A DNA stretch of 64,000 nt from ENR-C587 sp942493235 (GCA_942493235.1 OW818676.1:2914001-2978000); one strand, 5' to 3'. Positions 53,400 through 63,127 are shown, numbered from the stretch's first letter. Made by a program: numbers and translations. Notes: a model not told the origin generated them from the sequence alone.

Positions 53400-54803
53400 T
53401 TACAAGCTTGGACCAAGCATGTTTTCAGGACGTACCAATTGGTCGAATTTTTCGGCAGTTAAAATGCCAAGCTCTACTGCTGCTTGTTTCAGTGATAAAT
53501 TATTATGATGGGCGTGCTTTGCAATCCTTGCCGCATTGTCGTAACCGATATGCGGATTGAGAGCTGTAACAAGCATCAAAGTATTCTCTACAAAATGCTG
53601 AATCTTCTCTTTATTCGGCTCAATGCCGACGGCACAATGTTCTTCAAACATAACACAGGTATCGGCAAGCAATCTTACGCTTTGTAAGAAATTATAGATA
53701 ATGACCGGTTTATATACGTTTAATTCGAAGTTACCGGAAGCACCACCGAAATTAATAGTAGTGTCATTACCGAATACTTGAGCTGCAACCATTGTCATTG
53801 CTTCGGATTGAGTCGGGTTCACTTTGCCTGGCATAATTGAAGACCCCGGTTCGTTTTCAGGAATAACCAATTCGCCCAGACCGCAACGTGGACCGGAAGC
53901 AAGCCAACGTACATCGTTAGCGATTTTCATTAGTGAAGCAGCAAGTGTCTTTAATGCACCGTGAGCAAATACCAAAGCATCGTGGCTGGCAAGAGCTTCA
54001 AATTTATTCGGAGCAGAAATAAAAGGTAAGCCGGTATATTCGGCAATTTTTTTAGCTGTTTTGGTTGCAAATTCAGGATGAGTATTCAGTCCGGTTCCTA
54101 CGGCTGTCCCGCCGAGAGCTATTTGATATAATCCCGGTAATACATAAGCTATACGCTCTAAAGCGGAATCTAATTGCTGAACATAGGCAGAGAATTCCTG
54201 ACCCAAAGTCAAAGGCACGGCATCCATTAGGTGAGTTCTGCCCACTTTGATAATACCGGAAAAATCTTTAGCTTTATCATTTAGAGTATTTCTTAATTTG
54301 ATAATTGCCGGTATTAATCTCTTATTGATTTCGGTAGCAGCTGCTATGTGCATAGCAGTCGGGAAAGTATCATTAGAACTTTGTGATTTATTTACGTCAT
54401 CATTCGGGTGAATAGGTTTTTTAGAACCCATTTCTCCGCCTGCAATTTCAATAGCTCTATTAGAAATTACTTCATTAGAGTTCATATTGCTTTGAGTTCC
54501 GCTACCTGTTTGCCAGATGGCGAGCGGGAAGTGAGCATCTAATTTGCCTTCTATTACTTCGTCTGCGGCTTTCGCAATAAGTTCGGCTTTATCTTTGGCA
54601 AGTACGCCAAGCTCGGCATTAACTTCGGCGGCAGCTTTTTTAAGCGTGCCCATTGCGGCAATAATTTCGCGTGGCATTTTCTCTATGCCGATATTAAAAT
54701 GAATTAAAGAACGAGCGGACTGTGCTCCCCAATAAACATTAGCAGGCACTTGTATTTCGCCCATTGAATCTTTTTCGATTCTGTATTCCATTTTATTCTC
54801 CAT
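53400..54803 (-). CDS. fumC: Fumarate hydratase, class II
   Basis: This 467-residue member of the fumarase/aspartase superfamily interconverts fumarate and malate in the citric acid cycle. It begins YRIEKDSMGEIQVPANVYWGAQSARSLIHFNIG. It contains GSGTQSNMNSNEVISNRA, NDDVNKSQSSNDTFPTAMHIA, GRTHLMDAVPLTLGQEFS and the superfamily signature GSSIMPGKVNPTQSEA. Length and motifs match class II enzymes, which need no iron-sulfur cluster. It is monocistronic and reads toward the chemotaxis receptor. Confidence 0.97.
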   Translation of the reverse strand: MENKMEYRIEKDSMGEIQVPANVYWGAQSARSLIHFNIGIEKMPREIIAAMGTLKKAAAEVNAELGVLAKDKAELIAKAADEVIEGKLDAHFPLAIWQTGSGTQSNMNSNEVISNRAIEIAGGEMGSKKPIHPNDDVNKSQSSNDTFPTAMHIAAATEINKRLIPAIIKLRNTLNDKAKDFSGIIKVGRTHLMDAVPLTLGQEFSAYVQQLDSALERIAYVLPGLYQIALGGTAVGTGLNTHPEFATKTAKKIAEYTGLPFISAPNKFEALASHDALVFAHGALKTLAASLMKIANDVRWLASGPRCGLGELVIPENEPGSSIMPGKVNPTQSEAMTMVAAQVFGNDTTINFGGASGNFELNVYKPVIIYNFLQSVRLLADTCVMFEEHCAVGIEPNKEKIQHFVENTLMLVTALNPHIGYDNAARIAKHAHHNNLSLKQAAVELGILTAEKFDQLVRPENMLGPSL

Positions 54804-54879
54804 AAATACATAATATCTATAATTTGATTTATTAGTCCGAAATTAGACAATTCAAACAAACTTTTATTTTATAGATTAA

Positions 54880-55791
54880 CTACATATTTTTAATGGAATT
54901 AATATTAGATTTCCAAGCTGCCGATAATTTATTATAATATTGTAGCTTAAATGAAGTATTCGGAGATTTTTTTACTGAATGGATTAATTTAAATAAAATA
55001 CAAGCTATCTTATTATTGAAAAGCTCTGATTTGAAATAAATATTTTGAATATATGGCTTAGCATATTTCTTTGCAAGTCGGATTTTTGCTTTTACAAATA
55101 GGTCAAGAGCATTCTCGTTTATACCTCCTATATTGGTGCTTGCTCCACGCAAATGAATTACTTTTGCAGCCGGCAGATGAATATTATCATACCCATTAAT
55201 AGTAACTTTTTTGCAGAAGTCGGCATCTTCGGAGTAAAAGAAATATTCTTCGCTGAACCCTGCTACTTTTTTAAATACTTCAGTTCTGACTGCCATTACA
55301 GCACCATCTAAATATTGAACTTTATGAGGATGTATTGATTTAATTCTGTTCAATAGCGGCTGTATATAGAAAATATTTCTTAAAATTAGCCCCCAGCCGG
55401 GAAGCAGCCCGTAACTATACTGTAAACGTCCGTCAGTATAATATTGAGATGGAGCGACTACTCCTGCCTTAGGATTAGCATTTAAATAATCGAAAAGACA
55501 ACTAATCGTGCCTGAATTATAAATTACATCGGCATTACTGATAATTACAAAGTCAGAATCAGTGGAATTAACTCCAATATTAACCGCTTTCGAATAACCC
55601 AAATTATCGATATTTTTGATTATTTTCACTTGCGGATAGTTTATTCTAAGCTGTTCAACTGTGTTATCGGTTGAATTATTATCAACTACACAAATATCAA
55701 TATTCATTTGACAAGTATCGTAAATTGATTTTACGCAGTTTAAAGTCAGCTCTGCTGAATTATATGATATGATTACAATAGCTAATTTCAA
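54880..55791 (-). CDS. Glycosyltransferase family 2 (rhamnosyltransferase-like)
   Basis: This 303-residue GT2 enzyme has LAIVIISYNSAELTLNCVKSIYD, the nucleotide-sugar loop CVVDNNSTDNTVEQL, a conserved NADVIYN (DxD equivalent), LDGAVMAVRTEVFKKVAGFSEEYFFYSEDADFC with the EDADFC acid-base segment, and a C-terminal HLRGAS. These are marks of the WcaE/rhamnosyltransferase branch used in O-antigen or exopolysaccharide assembly. No other polysaccharide genes are adjacent, so the acceptor is unknown. Confidence 0.9.
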   Translation of the reverse strand: MKLAIVIISYNSAELTLNCVKSIYDTCQMNIDICVVDNNSTDNTVEQLRINYPQVKIIKNIDNLGYSKAVNIGVNSTDSDFVIISNADVIYNSGTISCLFDYLNANPKAGVVAPSQYYTDGRLQYSYGLLPGWGLILRNIFYIQPLLNRIKSIHPHKVQYLDGAVMAVRTEVFKKVAGFSEEYFFYSEDADFCKKVTINGYDNIHLPAAKVIHLRGASTNIGGINENALDLFVKAKIRLAKKYAKPYIQNIYFKSELFNNKIACILFKLIHSVKKSPNTSFKLQYYNKLSAAWKSNINSIKNM

Positions 55792-56027
55792 TTTAAATCT
55801 TTTACTAAATTAGTAATTTATACATAATATAAAGATTCAATTTAATTATATTTTAACAAATATCAAAATCTGTTTTTATTTTTTAATTTTATTTTGTAAT
55901 ATTGTAACTTATAGTAGTGTGCAAAATGAAGAATAGTATTTAAGTAAATAGTTTATATTTTGATGAATATTATATCCATTTGAATTAAGTCAATATTTAT
56001 TATAATAGTGTAAATTTTTTTAGAAAT

Positions 56028-57083
56028 ATGAAAAATAAAATTATTCAGGCTATTTTTTACGAAAAATTAGATGGTAACAAGGTTCGTTGCAGCTTATGCA
56101 GTCATTACTGCACTCTCGGCCCGGGCAGTAAAGGGATTTGTGAAGTCCGAATTAATGAAGGCGGTGAATTATTTTCATTAGTATGGGGTCGCCCGGAGTC
56201 CATCTGTGTTGACCCAATCGAGAAAAAACCACTATATCATTACAGACCGGGCTCTCAAGTGCTATCTTTCGGAACCAAAGGCTGTAATTTCATGTGCAGG
56301 AATTGCCAGAATTATTCTCTATCTCAGTCTCAAATCAGCAATGATTATATGAATTCCAGAGAATTAATTATGCCTGAATTTATCACCAAAATAGCACTTG
56401 ACCATTTTGCTCATGGGATAGCATATACATATTCTGAACCTACTGTGTTTTTTGAATATGCTTACGACATCATTAAATTTGCAAGAAATAATGCAGCAAG
56501 TGCTCATCTGTTTCATGTATTTGTATCCAACGGATTTTTTTCTAAAGAGCTACTTGAATTATTTGCTAATGATCACATAATTGATGCAATAAATATTGAT
56601 TTGAAATTTACCGAAGCCGATAAATACAGGCAAATAACGGGCGGTAAGCTAAAGCCTGTAATTGATGCTATCAAATATTTACATGATAATACCTCTATCC
56701 ATATCGAAATTACAAATTTACTTATCCCTTGGGAAAATGATTCCGATGATGATTTGAAACGCCTCTCTGATTTAATTTCTGATATTTCCGTAAATATTCC
56801 TTTGCATTTTTCAAGATTTTACCCTATATTTAAGATGCTTGATAAAGGCAGAACTGAATTAGCCCGACTTTCTGAAGCAAAAAGAATAGCTGAAGCATCT
56901 GGTATAAAATATGTTTATATTGGCAACACTAACATTAATGGTGCATCAGACACGCATTGCCCTAATTGTAAGAAAGTTTTAATCAAGCGAGTAAACTTTG
57001 ACCCTGAAATTGTGTCAATTAATGCTGTTGATAATAAAGCTTATTGCAACAATTGCGGAACAGAAATTGAAATTATTTTATAA
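56028..57083 (+). CDS. amrS: AmmeMemoRadiSam system radical SAM enzyme
   Basis: This 351-residue protein has the 4Fe-4S radical SAM motif C86-x3-C90-x2-C93 in TKGCNFMCRNCQNYSLSQ. The N-terminus has a cysteine set (C21, C24, C28, C38) in CSLCSHYCTLGPGSKGICEVR, followed by PIEKKPLYHYRPGS, the AmrS signature. The C-terminal CPNCKKVLIKR..CNNCG is a zinc ribbon. AmrS proteins are coded with Memo and AMMECR1 partners whose joint reaction is not established; neither partner is visible in the window. The next gene begins 17 bp downstream, and both may share a transcript. Confidence 0.93.
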   Translation: MKNKIIQAIFYEKLDGNKVRCSLCSHYCTLGPGSKGICEVRINEGGELFSLVWGRPESICVDPIEKKPLYHYRPGSQVLSFGTKGCNFMCRNCQNYSLSQSQISNDYMNSRELIMPEFITKIALDHFAHGIAYTYSEPTVFFEYAYDIIKFARNNAASAHLFHVFVSNGFFSKELLELFANDHIIDAINIDLKFTEADKYRQITGGKLKPVIDAIKYLHDNTSIHIEITNLLIPWENDSDDDLKRLSDLISDISVNIPLHFSRFYPIFKMLDKGRTELARLSEAKRIAEASGIKYVYIGNTNINGASDTHCPNCKKVLIKRVNFDPEIVSINAVDNKAYCNNCGTEIEIIL

Positions 57084-57100
57084 AATTTGTGAGCTTAATA

Positions 57101-58027
57101 ATGAAATTAAAATCGATAATAATTCTATTTTTTGCATTATCAATTACTTGTTACGCAAAAAAAGCAGCTAAATCGGCTATTCCGGTAATCTTAGATAATA
57201 ATTATGTGCAATTATCTTTTTCCAAATCAACCGGTTCGGCATTTTATGACAACGACGGAGAGTTGCAAACTGCTGTTTATAAGCCATTTTCAACCGAACA
57301 TGATTCTACTTATACTTTTAATAGAGACTCTTATTTTTTCAAATTAGATATTTCACAGATGTATTCTCTTGATTCCAATAATGAAGTGGGTGCCGAATTC
57401 GGTATTGCTTATGCAAAAAACCAATTGGAACAAAAATACAAAACTCAAAATGACACTATATCTTCAGTATTACTTATTAATGATAATAATTTATTTGAAA
57501 AGATTGATTTCGGAATTAAATACAGGACTAAATTTAGCTCTTTCATTCTTGATGCCAAGACAAATTTCACTATACCGCTCTCAAAGTACAAAAATTCTAT
57601 GGACACTACCGATTACAGTCTTATTACAAGTGGTTACAGTTCTATTACTCCCAGCCTAAGCTTGTATATGATTTCTCCCAAATATTACCTGATGCTTAAC
57701 GGCTCGTACAGCTTTAATTCTGATGATATTAGCGACATGTATAAAATTGGTTTCGGTGCAGGTCTTCTTACTGTTGAAGATGCCGTACTCAACATACATT
57801 TAGAATATGCTAACAGCAGTCAATCTATAAACGAACTCTATAGATTTAATCCTGCCAAGCTCCAAATGCAAGAGTCAAATTTTAGAGTCGGTGCAGGCTT
57901 TAGAATCAAATTCATGAAAAATACTTCGGCAGGTATAAACTACGACATTCTCTTAACCGGAAAAAACACTCTAAATAATAATATTATGAATATATATCTA
58001 ACTTATAACCTGAATTTTCTAAAATAG
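57101..58027 (+). CDS. Secreted beta-barrel-like protein of unknown function
   Basis: This 308-residue protein has a signal peptide MKLKSIIILFFALSITCYAKK. A GTG four codons upstream is rejected because this ATG starts a proper signal. The mature part alternates hydrophobic and polar residues in strands such as FDFGIKYRTKF, YLMLNGSYSFNSDD and MNIYLTYNLNFLK, typical of an outer-membrane barrel of the PorV/OMP type. No motif identifies the substrate. It follows amrS closely, but a functional link is not evident. Confidence 0.75.
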   Translation: MKLKSIIILFFALSITCYAKKAAKSAIPVILDNNYVQLSFSKSTGSAFYDNDGELQTAVYKPFSTEHDSTYTFNRDSYFFKLDISQMYSLDSNNEVGAEFGIAYAKNQLEQKYKTQNDTISSVLLINDNNLFEKIDFGIKYRTKFSSFILDAKTNFTIPLSKYKNSMDTTDYSLITSGYSSITPSLSLYMISPKYYLMLNGSYSFNSDDISDMYKIGFGAGLLTVEDAVLNIHLEYANSSQSINELYRFNPAKLQMQESNFRVGAGFRIKFMKNTSAGINYDILLTGKNTLNNNIMNIYLTYNLNFLK

Positions 58028-58141
58028 CCTATTTATATTTAGCAGATTGAAAAAAAGACTTGAAAATCATCATTATTTATTGTAAATTATAATTTGTAAA
58101 AGTAACAGCTAATTATTATAATATTTTTAAAGATAAATAAA

Positions 58142-59881
58142 ATGAGTACTCGAAAAAAAATCCTGTTTATGTTTTCATTTGCATTGATAATGTTTTTAAT
58201 CTCGATTGTGGCTAACCTTTATTTCTCGAAGCAAAGACACGAAAAAATTCAAATGAATGAAATATCCAGCAGAGAATACTCTGTAGATATATCGCTTCTT
58301 AAAACAGGAGATTATCTTGATGGATTCGCCAAAGACTATTCCCTATGGGATGAATTGGTCAATTTTATTCAAGTTTACAATAAAGAATGGGCTGCAGATA
58401 ATATAAACACTTTATTAAATTCTTCTCGTATCCAATATGTTTGGATTTATAATGCAAATTCCGAACCAATTCACAGGCTGACAGCTAATAATCATTCTGT
58501 TATTCAGCACCCTATATCTTTAGGTGGTTCTAAGTTAGATTTATCTAAAGCCTTTATGAAAAACGGAAGATACACACATTTCTATATTAAAAATGATACG
58601 AACATTATTGATATAGCCGGTGCTACTGTTCATAACACAAATGACCCTGATAGAAAGCAAGCTCCAAAGGGTTACTTCTTTATCGGTAAAGTAGTTGACA
58701 AATCAATGATAGACGAACTTCAGATTATTACAAATAGCAAAGTAATCATTTACAAAGATACAGTATCGGTATTTACTCCTCAGAAATTTCAAATGCTGAT
58801 TAGCAAATCATTAAAAGACTGGACGGGCACTTCTGTGGCAAATCTTAGCTTTATTAGCGAAGATAATATAGGACGTGCCGAAGAAGAGTATTCATTAATT
58901 ACAATTGCTGTTTATATTGGCTTTACATTATTAATTATTTTATTTGCCTATTGGATGATAAACAAAATAATTACTAATCCCTTAAATAAAATAGTTGAAA
59001 GCTTAAACTCCGGCTCAGAACTGCCTATTAAAGAATTAGTCGAGAGCAATGATGAATTCGGTCAAATTGCTCGATTAATCAAAAATTCTTATGAGCAGAG
59101 AGAACAAATAGAAACTCAATACGACCAAATAACTGATCAAAATAATCAATTGGAAGATTTAAATGCTACCAAAGATAAATTCTTCTCTATCATAGCACAC
59201 GACTTGAGAAATCCGTTCGGAGTTATACTTGCTACTACTGAATTTATAGCCAATCCGAATTACGAATTAACTCGCGAAGAAATTGTTGATTTCTCTAAGG
59301 ATATTAATCACACTGCTAAGATGCTCTTTAATTTATTAGAAAACCTGCTTACTTGGGCACGTTCACAGAGAGGCACTATTCAGTTCGACCCTTCAGTATT
59401 GGATATTAAAGACCTTGCCGAGACTACTAAATTTGTTCTAGAATCGCAAGCTCAATCTAAAGAAATCATGTTAACAGTTGATATACCTGATGATTTAGAA
59501 TGCGTTGGCGATAGAAACATGGTGCTGACAATCATCAGGAATTTGACATCTAACGCAATTAAATTTACAAATAATGGCGGAGAGATTAAGATTATCGGCA
59601 GAGAATTAAATGACGAGATGATAGAAGTTGCAGTAATTGATAACGGAGTAGGTATTAGCCCTGAAAATCTAAATAAATTATTCCGTATCGATGTCAATGT
59701 AACTACAGAAGGTACTTCTCAAGAGAAAGGTACCGGGCTGGGATTAATTCTCTGTAAAGAATTCGTTGAAAAGCACGGCGGCACAATCGGCGTAAAAAGT
59801 GTACTTGGTAACGGTACCGAATTCTCGTTTACTTTGCCACGTAAAGAACTAAAAAAATATAAATTGGTTAGCCCAAAATAA
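58142..59881 (+). CDS. Sensor histidine kinase with CHASE4 domain
   Basis: This 579-residue kinase has an N-terminal helix (about 8-28). A CHASE4-type periplasmic sensor follows (about 40-250), with the characteristic FAKDYSLWDELVNFI and IQYVWIYNANSEPIHR. Further elements are a second helix (about 255-278), HAMP (NPLNKIVESL), a coiled coil, HisKA with His near 352 in SIIAHDLRNPFG, and HATPase with IIRNLTSNAIKFTNNG, VIDNGVGISPENLN and GTGLGLILCKEFVEKHGG. It is an orthodox kinase; no regulator is adjacent. CHASE4 ligands are unknown. Confidence 0.93.
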   Translation: MSTRKKILFMFSFALIMFLISIVANLYFSKQRHEKIQMNEISSREYSVDISLLKTGDYLDGFAKDYSLWDELVNFIQVYNKEWAADNINTLLNSSRIQYVWIYNANSEPIHRLTANNHSVIQHPISLGGSKLDLSKAFMKNGRYTHFYIKNDTNIIDIAGATVHNTNDPDRKQAPKGYFFIGKVVDKSMIDELQIITNSKVIIYKDTVSVFTPQKFQMLISKSLKDWTGTSVANLSFISEDNIGRAEEEYSLITIAVYIGFTLLIILFAYWMINKIITNPLNKIVESLNSGSELPIKELVESNDEFGQIARLIKNSYEQREQIETQYDQITDQNNQLEDLNATKDKFFSIIAHDLRNPFGVILATTEFIANPNYELTREEIVDFSKDINHTAKMLFNLLENLLTWARSQRGTIQFDPSVLDIKDLAETTKFVLESQAQSKEIMLTVDIPDDLECVGDRNMVLTIIRNLTSNAIKFTNNGGEIKIIGRELNDEMIEVAVIDNGVGISPENLNKLFRIDVNVTTEGTSQEKGTGLGLILCKEFVEKHGGTIGVKSVLGNGTEFSFTLPRKELKKYKLVSPK

Positions 59882-59982
59882 GTTCTAACTAATTGAATTC
59901 TTTATTTACTTACTAACATAAATGAAGACCTTTGCTAAACTCAGAAAAATATGAGTTCGTGACGTTAAACATCTATGAATTA

Positions 59983-60083
59983 TCAAGGGGCTGTCTAAAA
60001 AGTATAATATAGCCAAATTGTCATTCTGAATGTAACGAAGAATCCAGAATTATCAATATGACAAATTTTAGACAGACTCTTGA
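59983..60083. mobile_element. MITE-like hairpin element, family 3 copy 2 (101 bp)
   Basis: Ends TCAAGGGGCTGTCTAAAA and TTTTAGACAGACTCTTGA are inverted repeats with 16 of 18 matching. The interior ATTGTCATTCTGAATGTAACGAAG is related to copy 1 at 42732-42863 on its reverse strand. It has no coding content. Confidence 0.75.
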
Positions 60084-60146
60084 CATGTAAACAAAATTCG
60101 AGTATAACAATAGTCTTAGCTTTACTATTATAGTCTCCAATTTACA

Positions 60147-60182
60147 TAAAAAAGCCTAACAAGTATAGTACCTATTAGGCTG
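60147..60182 (-). terminator. Rho-independent terminator of typA
   Basis: On the minus strand AGCCTAA and TTAGGCT enclose a short AT-rich loop, followed by TTTTTTATG. It lies about 130 bp after the typA stop, with the short hairpin between. Confidence 0.75.
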
Positions 60183-60310
60183 ATTTTATTTAGTTTTCTA
60201 TTATGTCATAAGCTAATTAGAGCAAGCCAAAATAGGCTCATCTATCCCGCGACTTTAGCCGCGGGTTGATGACAATAAACTAAATTTGAAGTAGTTTTAT
60301 ATAATAATTA

Positions 60311-62134
60311 TTATAAAGCATTTTCTTCGCGAGCAGAAACTTTACGTGAATGCTGAGATAATAATTTCTTACGGATTCTAACGAAGTTAGGAGTAATCTC
60401 TACTAATTCATCATCTGAAATATATTCGATTGATTGGTCAAGAGATAATTTCTTAGCCGGACGAATAGTAACCGTAGCCTCGGAGTTAGAAGAACGCATG
60501 TTAGTTAATTTCTTTTCTTTAGTGATATTAACATTCATATCGCCCTGTTTATTTCTTTCACCTATAACCATACCCTCATATACATCAGTAACAGGGTCAA
60601 TGAAAAGCTCTCCCCTATCTTCCATAGCAAGAGCAGCGTAACCGGTGGCTCTGCCCGGGCGGTCAGCAACTAATACGCCATTTTGTCTGTGAGGGATAAC
60701 TCCTACCCATGGCTCATACCCTTCAAAAAGCGTATTCATAATACCGGAACCTTTAGTATCAGTCAAGAATTGGCTACGGAAACCGATTAAACCGCGAGAA
60801 GGAATCACAAACTCGATAGTGGCTCTGCCAAAACCGTTATTATTTAATTTTTCCATTCTAGCTTTGCGTTTCATCAGCTTCTCGGTAACTACGCCGATAT
60901 ATTCTTCAGGAATATCGAGAAATACTCTTTCAAATGGCTCATGAGTTTCTCCGTCAACTTTACGAGTAATTACATTAGGTTTTGAAACAGCAAGCTCAAA
61001 GCCCTCTCTACGCATAGTTTCAATCAGAACAGCCATCTGGAGCTCACCTCTGCCACATACTTCAAACGCATCAGCTCTTTCTAAAAATTTCAGCTTTAAT
61101 GATACGTTACCAAGCATTTCTTTTTCAAGACGAGCTTTTAAATGTCTCGAAGTTAAGAATTTACCGTCTTTACCGACAAACGGGCTGTCATTGATATAGA
61201 ATATCATAGACACTGTCGGTTCGTCAACATAGATTCTTGGCAATGCAACCGGATTCTCAAGAGAAGAAATAGTATCGCCGATAGTGATATTGGGTACACC
61301 TGCTATTGCAATGATGTCTCCGGCTTCTACCGTATCAACCAATTTTTTCTTTAATCCATCAAATGAGTACAGAGCAGAGAACTTAATTCCGTTTGTAATT
61401 TTATCCTCACCGCACAGAGAATATTGAGTATTCATTGACAAGGTGCCGGTAGATAGTCTTCCTACAGCAATCTGACCAACATAAGAGTCATAATCTAGAT
61501 TAGTAATCAGGAATTGAGGGTCAGCATCTTCTTCGACTTCAGGACCGGGAATCTCGGTAAGTATAGTATCAAATAAAGGTACTAAATCAGTAGAATCATC
61601 TTCTAAAACAAGATGAGCAATACCGGCTTTAGCATTAGTAAATAATATTTTGAATTCTATTTGTTCGTCATTTGCATCAAGATCAATAAATAAGTCATAT
61701 ACTTCATTGATTACTTCTTGAATTCTGGCATCACTTCTATCAATTTTATTTATAACTAAAATAATAGGAAGGTTGCTTGCTAAAGCTTTCTTAACTACGA
61801 AACGTGTTTGAGGTAGCGGTCCTTCACTTGCATCAACCAATAAAATAGCACCATCTACCAGATTAAGCCCACGCTCAACCTCTCCTCCGAAATCGGCGTG
61901 ACCGGGAGTGTCAATAATATTGATTTTGGTACCATGATACCATACAGCCGTATTTTTGGCTAATATGGTTATGCCTCTCTCTTTCTCAAGATCCAAAGAG
62001 TCCATTACTCTGTCTTCAATTTGCTGATTCTCTCTAAATGTCCCGCTTTGCTTGAGCATTGCATCAACTAATGTAGTTTTCCCGTGGTCAACGTGTGCAA
62101 TTATTGCTATGTTTCTAATCGTTTGTTTTCTCAT
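60311..62134 (-). CDS. typA: GTP-binding protein TypA/BipA
   Basis: This 607-residue translational GTPase starts IRNIAIIAHVDHGKTTLVDAML (G1). It has RGITI (G2), DTPGHADFGGEVERG (G3), NKIDR (G4) and the C-terminal BipA-specific segment GRATGYAALAMEDRGELFI. Elongation-factor-type domains II, III and V are complete and the length is standard. BipA binds the ribosome near the EF-G site and helps 50S assembly and stress or cold adaptation. It is monocistronic with a terminator downstream. Confidence 0.97.
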   Translation of the reverse strand: MRKQTIRNIAIIAHVDHGKTTLVDAMLKQSGTFRENQQIEDRVMDSLDLEKERGITILAKNTAVWYHGTKINIIDTPGHADFGGEVERGLNLVDGAILLVDASEGPLPQTRFVVKKALASNLPIILVINKIDRSDARIQEVINEVYDLFIDLDANDEQIEFKILFTNAKAGIAHLVLEDDSTDLVPLFDTILTEIPGPEVEEDADPQFLITNLDYDSYVGQIAVGRLSTGTLSMNTQYSLCGEDKITNGIKFSALYSFDGLKKKLVDTVEAGDIIAIAGVPNITIGDTISSLENPVALPRIYVDEPTVSMIFYINDSPFVGKDGKFLTSRHLKARLEKEMLGNVSLKLKFLERADAFEVCGRGELQMAVLIETMRREGFELAVSKPNVITRKVDGETHEPFERVFLDIPEEYIGVVTEKLMKRKARMEKLNNNGFGRATIEFVIPSRGLIGFRSQFLTDTKGSGIMNTLFEGYEPWVGVIPHRQNGVLVADRPGRATGYAALAMEDRGELFIDPVTDVYEGMVIGERNKQGDMNVNITKEKKLTNMRSSNSEATVTIRPAKKLSLDQSIEYISDDELVEITPNFVRIRKKLLSQHSRKVSAREENAL

Positions 62135-62436
62135 ATATCCAATATATCTTTATAAATAAAAAAGAATACTAAATTACGGAATTTTTCTGATATAATAAAC
62201 TTTTAGGAACAGATATTGATAGAAACCTGAAAATAAATTCTAATCGCCATTTATTTATTATTTAATTATAAGTGTTTTAAAACCTATGAGTAACGATTAT
62301 CACTATGCTTGAGTACCAAATAAGATAGCCGATTAATGACTAAGCTTTTAGCTGAATTAATCTGATTACTTCAAGTAATCAGATTAATAGCAGCACACAA
62401 ATTTATACGGTAACTCGATTTGTAAAGATATTAAAA
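62135..62436. other. Intergenic region upstream of typA with a long perfect palindrome
   Basis: A perfect inverted repeat, ATTAATCTGATTACTT (62356-62371) and its complement (62373-62388), has a single base between arms. It sits about 50 bp after the stop of the nitroreductase-like gene (minus strand). It could be a terminator without a T-run or a binding site. Elsewhere the gap is AT-rich and without a consensus promoter. Confidence 0.5.
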
Positions 62437-63090
62437 CTATTTTTTCGGATAGCCGACCGGAAGATTTAATAGCAATTTCTGAGATGGCTTCAATTTTAAT
62501 ATCTCGTTTAATTTTACTATGTCCATTGATGCCCGTACGCGGGTAAATAGTCCGGTAGCACTACAGAATAGACTTATATTTTGCGATACTATCCCTGCAT
62601 CAATTGCCGCTAATTCCATTTTACGATATTCGTCTTTAACCGGAAATTTTGTCATATCAGAAATCAATAATATAATCACCGGAGCATCAAGAGCCCACAA
62701 TTGCTTATCGGCAACTACATTGCGATAATCGCCTTTTACTAAAGGGCTGAGAATATTTTCTTTTGGATTATAAAGATAAATACCGTCTTTAGTACATATA
62801 TAGACATCAATATCCTGTGCATTTAAGGCAGAGGGTGCTGTTCGCTTGCCACTTTCGGCACGATTAATCCCATTTGCCGCCCAGATTAAATCAGACAAAT
62901 CCTGTAAATTGAGCATAGTAGAATCATATTCCTGATGGCTGGCTCTACTCTCTAATGCGGTCATAATATTTGTACCTTTAGCCGGAGAGTGTGATTTAAG
63001 AATAATCGGCTTCAAATCTTGAGCATTAATATTAATTACTAAAAATATTGCTAAAAATATCATACAAAATGTGATAAATATATTTTTCAT
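62437..63090 (-). CDS. Secreted nitroreductase-fold protein (SagB/ThcOx-like)
   Basis: This 217-residue protein has a signal peptide (MKNIFITFCMIFLAIFLVININAQ), then LESRASHQEYDSTMLNLQDLSDLIWAANGINR and RTAPSALNAQDIDVYICTKDGIYLYNP. These match the FMN-binding nitroreductase fold of the SagB/ThcOx type, where R.S..E and TAPSA contact FMN. It continues to GIVSQNISLFCSATGLFTRVRAS, the region containing the conserved subunit contact. Export of a flavin enzyme is less common but known in this phylum. No peptide-maturation genes are adjacent, so the substrate is unknown. It is 37 bp downstream of the TPR gene and probably co-transcribed. Confidence 0.88.
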   Translation of the reverse strand: MKNIFITFCMIFLAIFLVININAQDLKPIILKSHSPAKGTNIMTALESRASHQEYDSTMLNLQDLSDLIWAANGINRAESGKRTAPSALNAQDIDVYICTKDGIYLYNPKENILSPLVKGDYRNVVADKQLWALDAPVIILLISDMTKFPVKDEYRKMELAAIDAGIVSQNISLFCSATGLFTRVRASMDIVKLNEILKLKPSQKLLLNLPVGYPKK

Positions 63091-63127
63091 TTTGTTCTCT
63101 CTTTAAAATGTTTATTATTATATGATT

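Larger units (their letters stand above)
59882..60310. other. Convergent intergenic region with family 3 MITE, terminator and short hairpin
   Basis: The 429-bp gap holds the element at 59983-60083, the typA terminator at 60147-60182 and the short hairpin CCCGCG..CGCGGG with GTTGAT tail at 60247-60269. No gene is visible. Confidence 0.6.
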
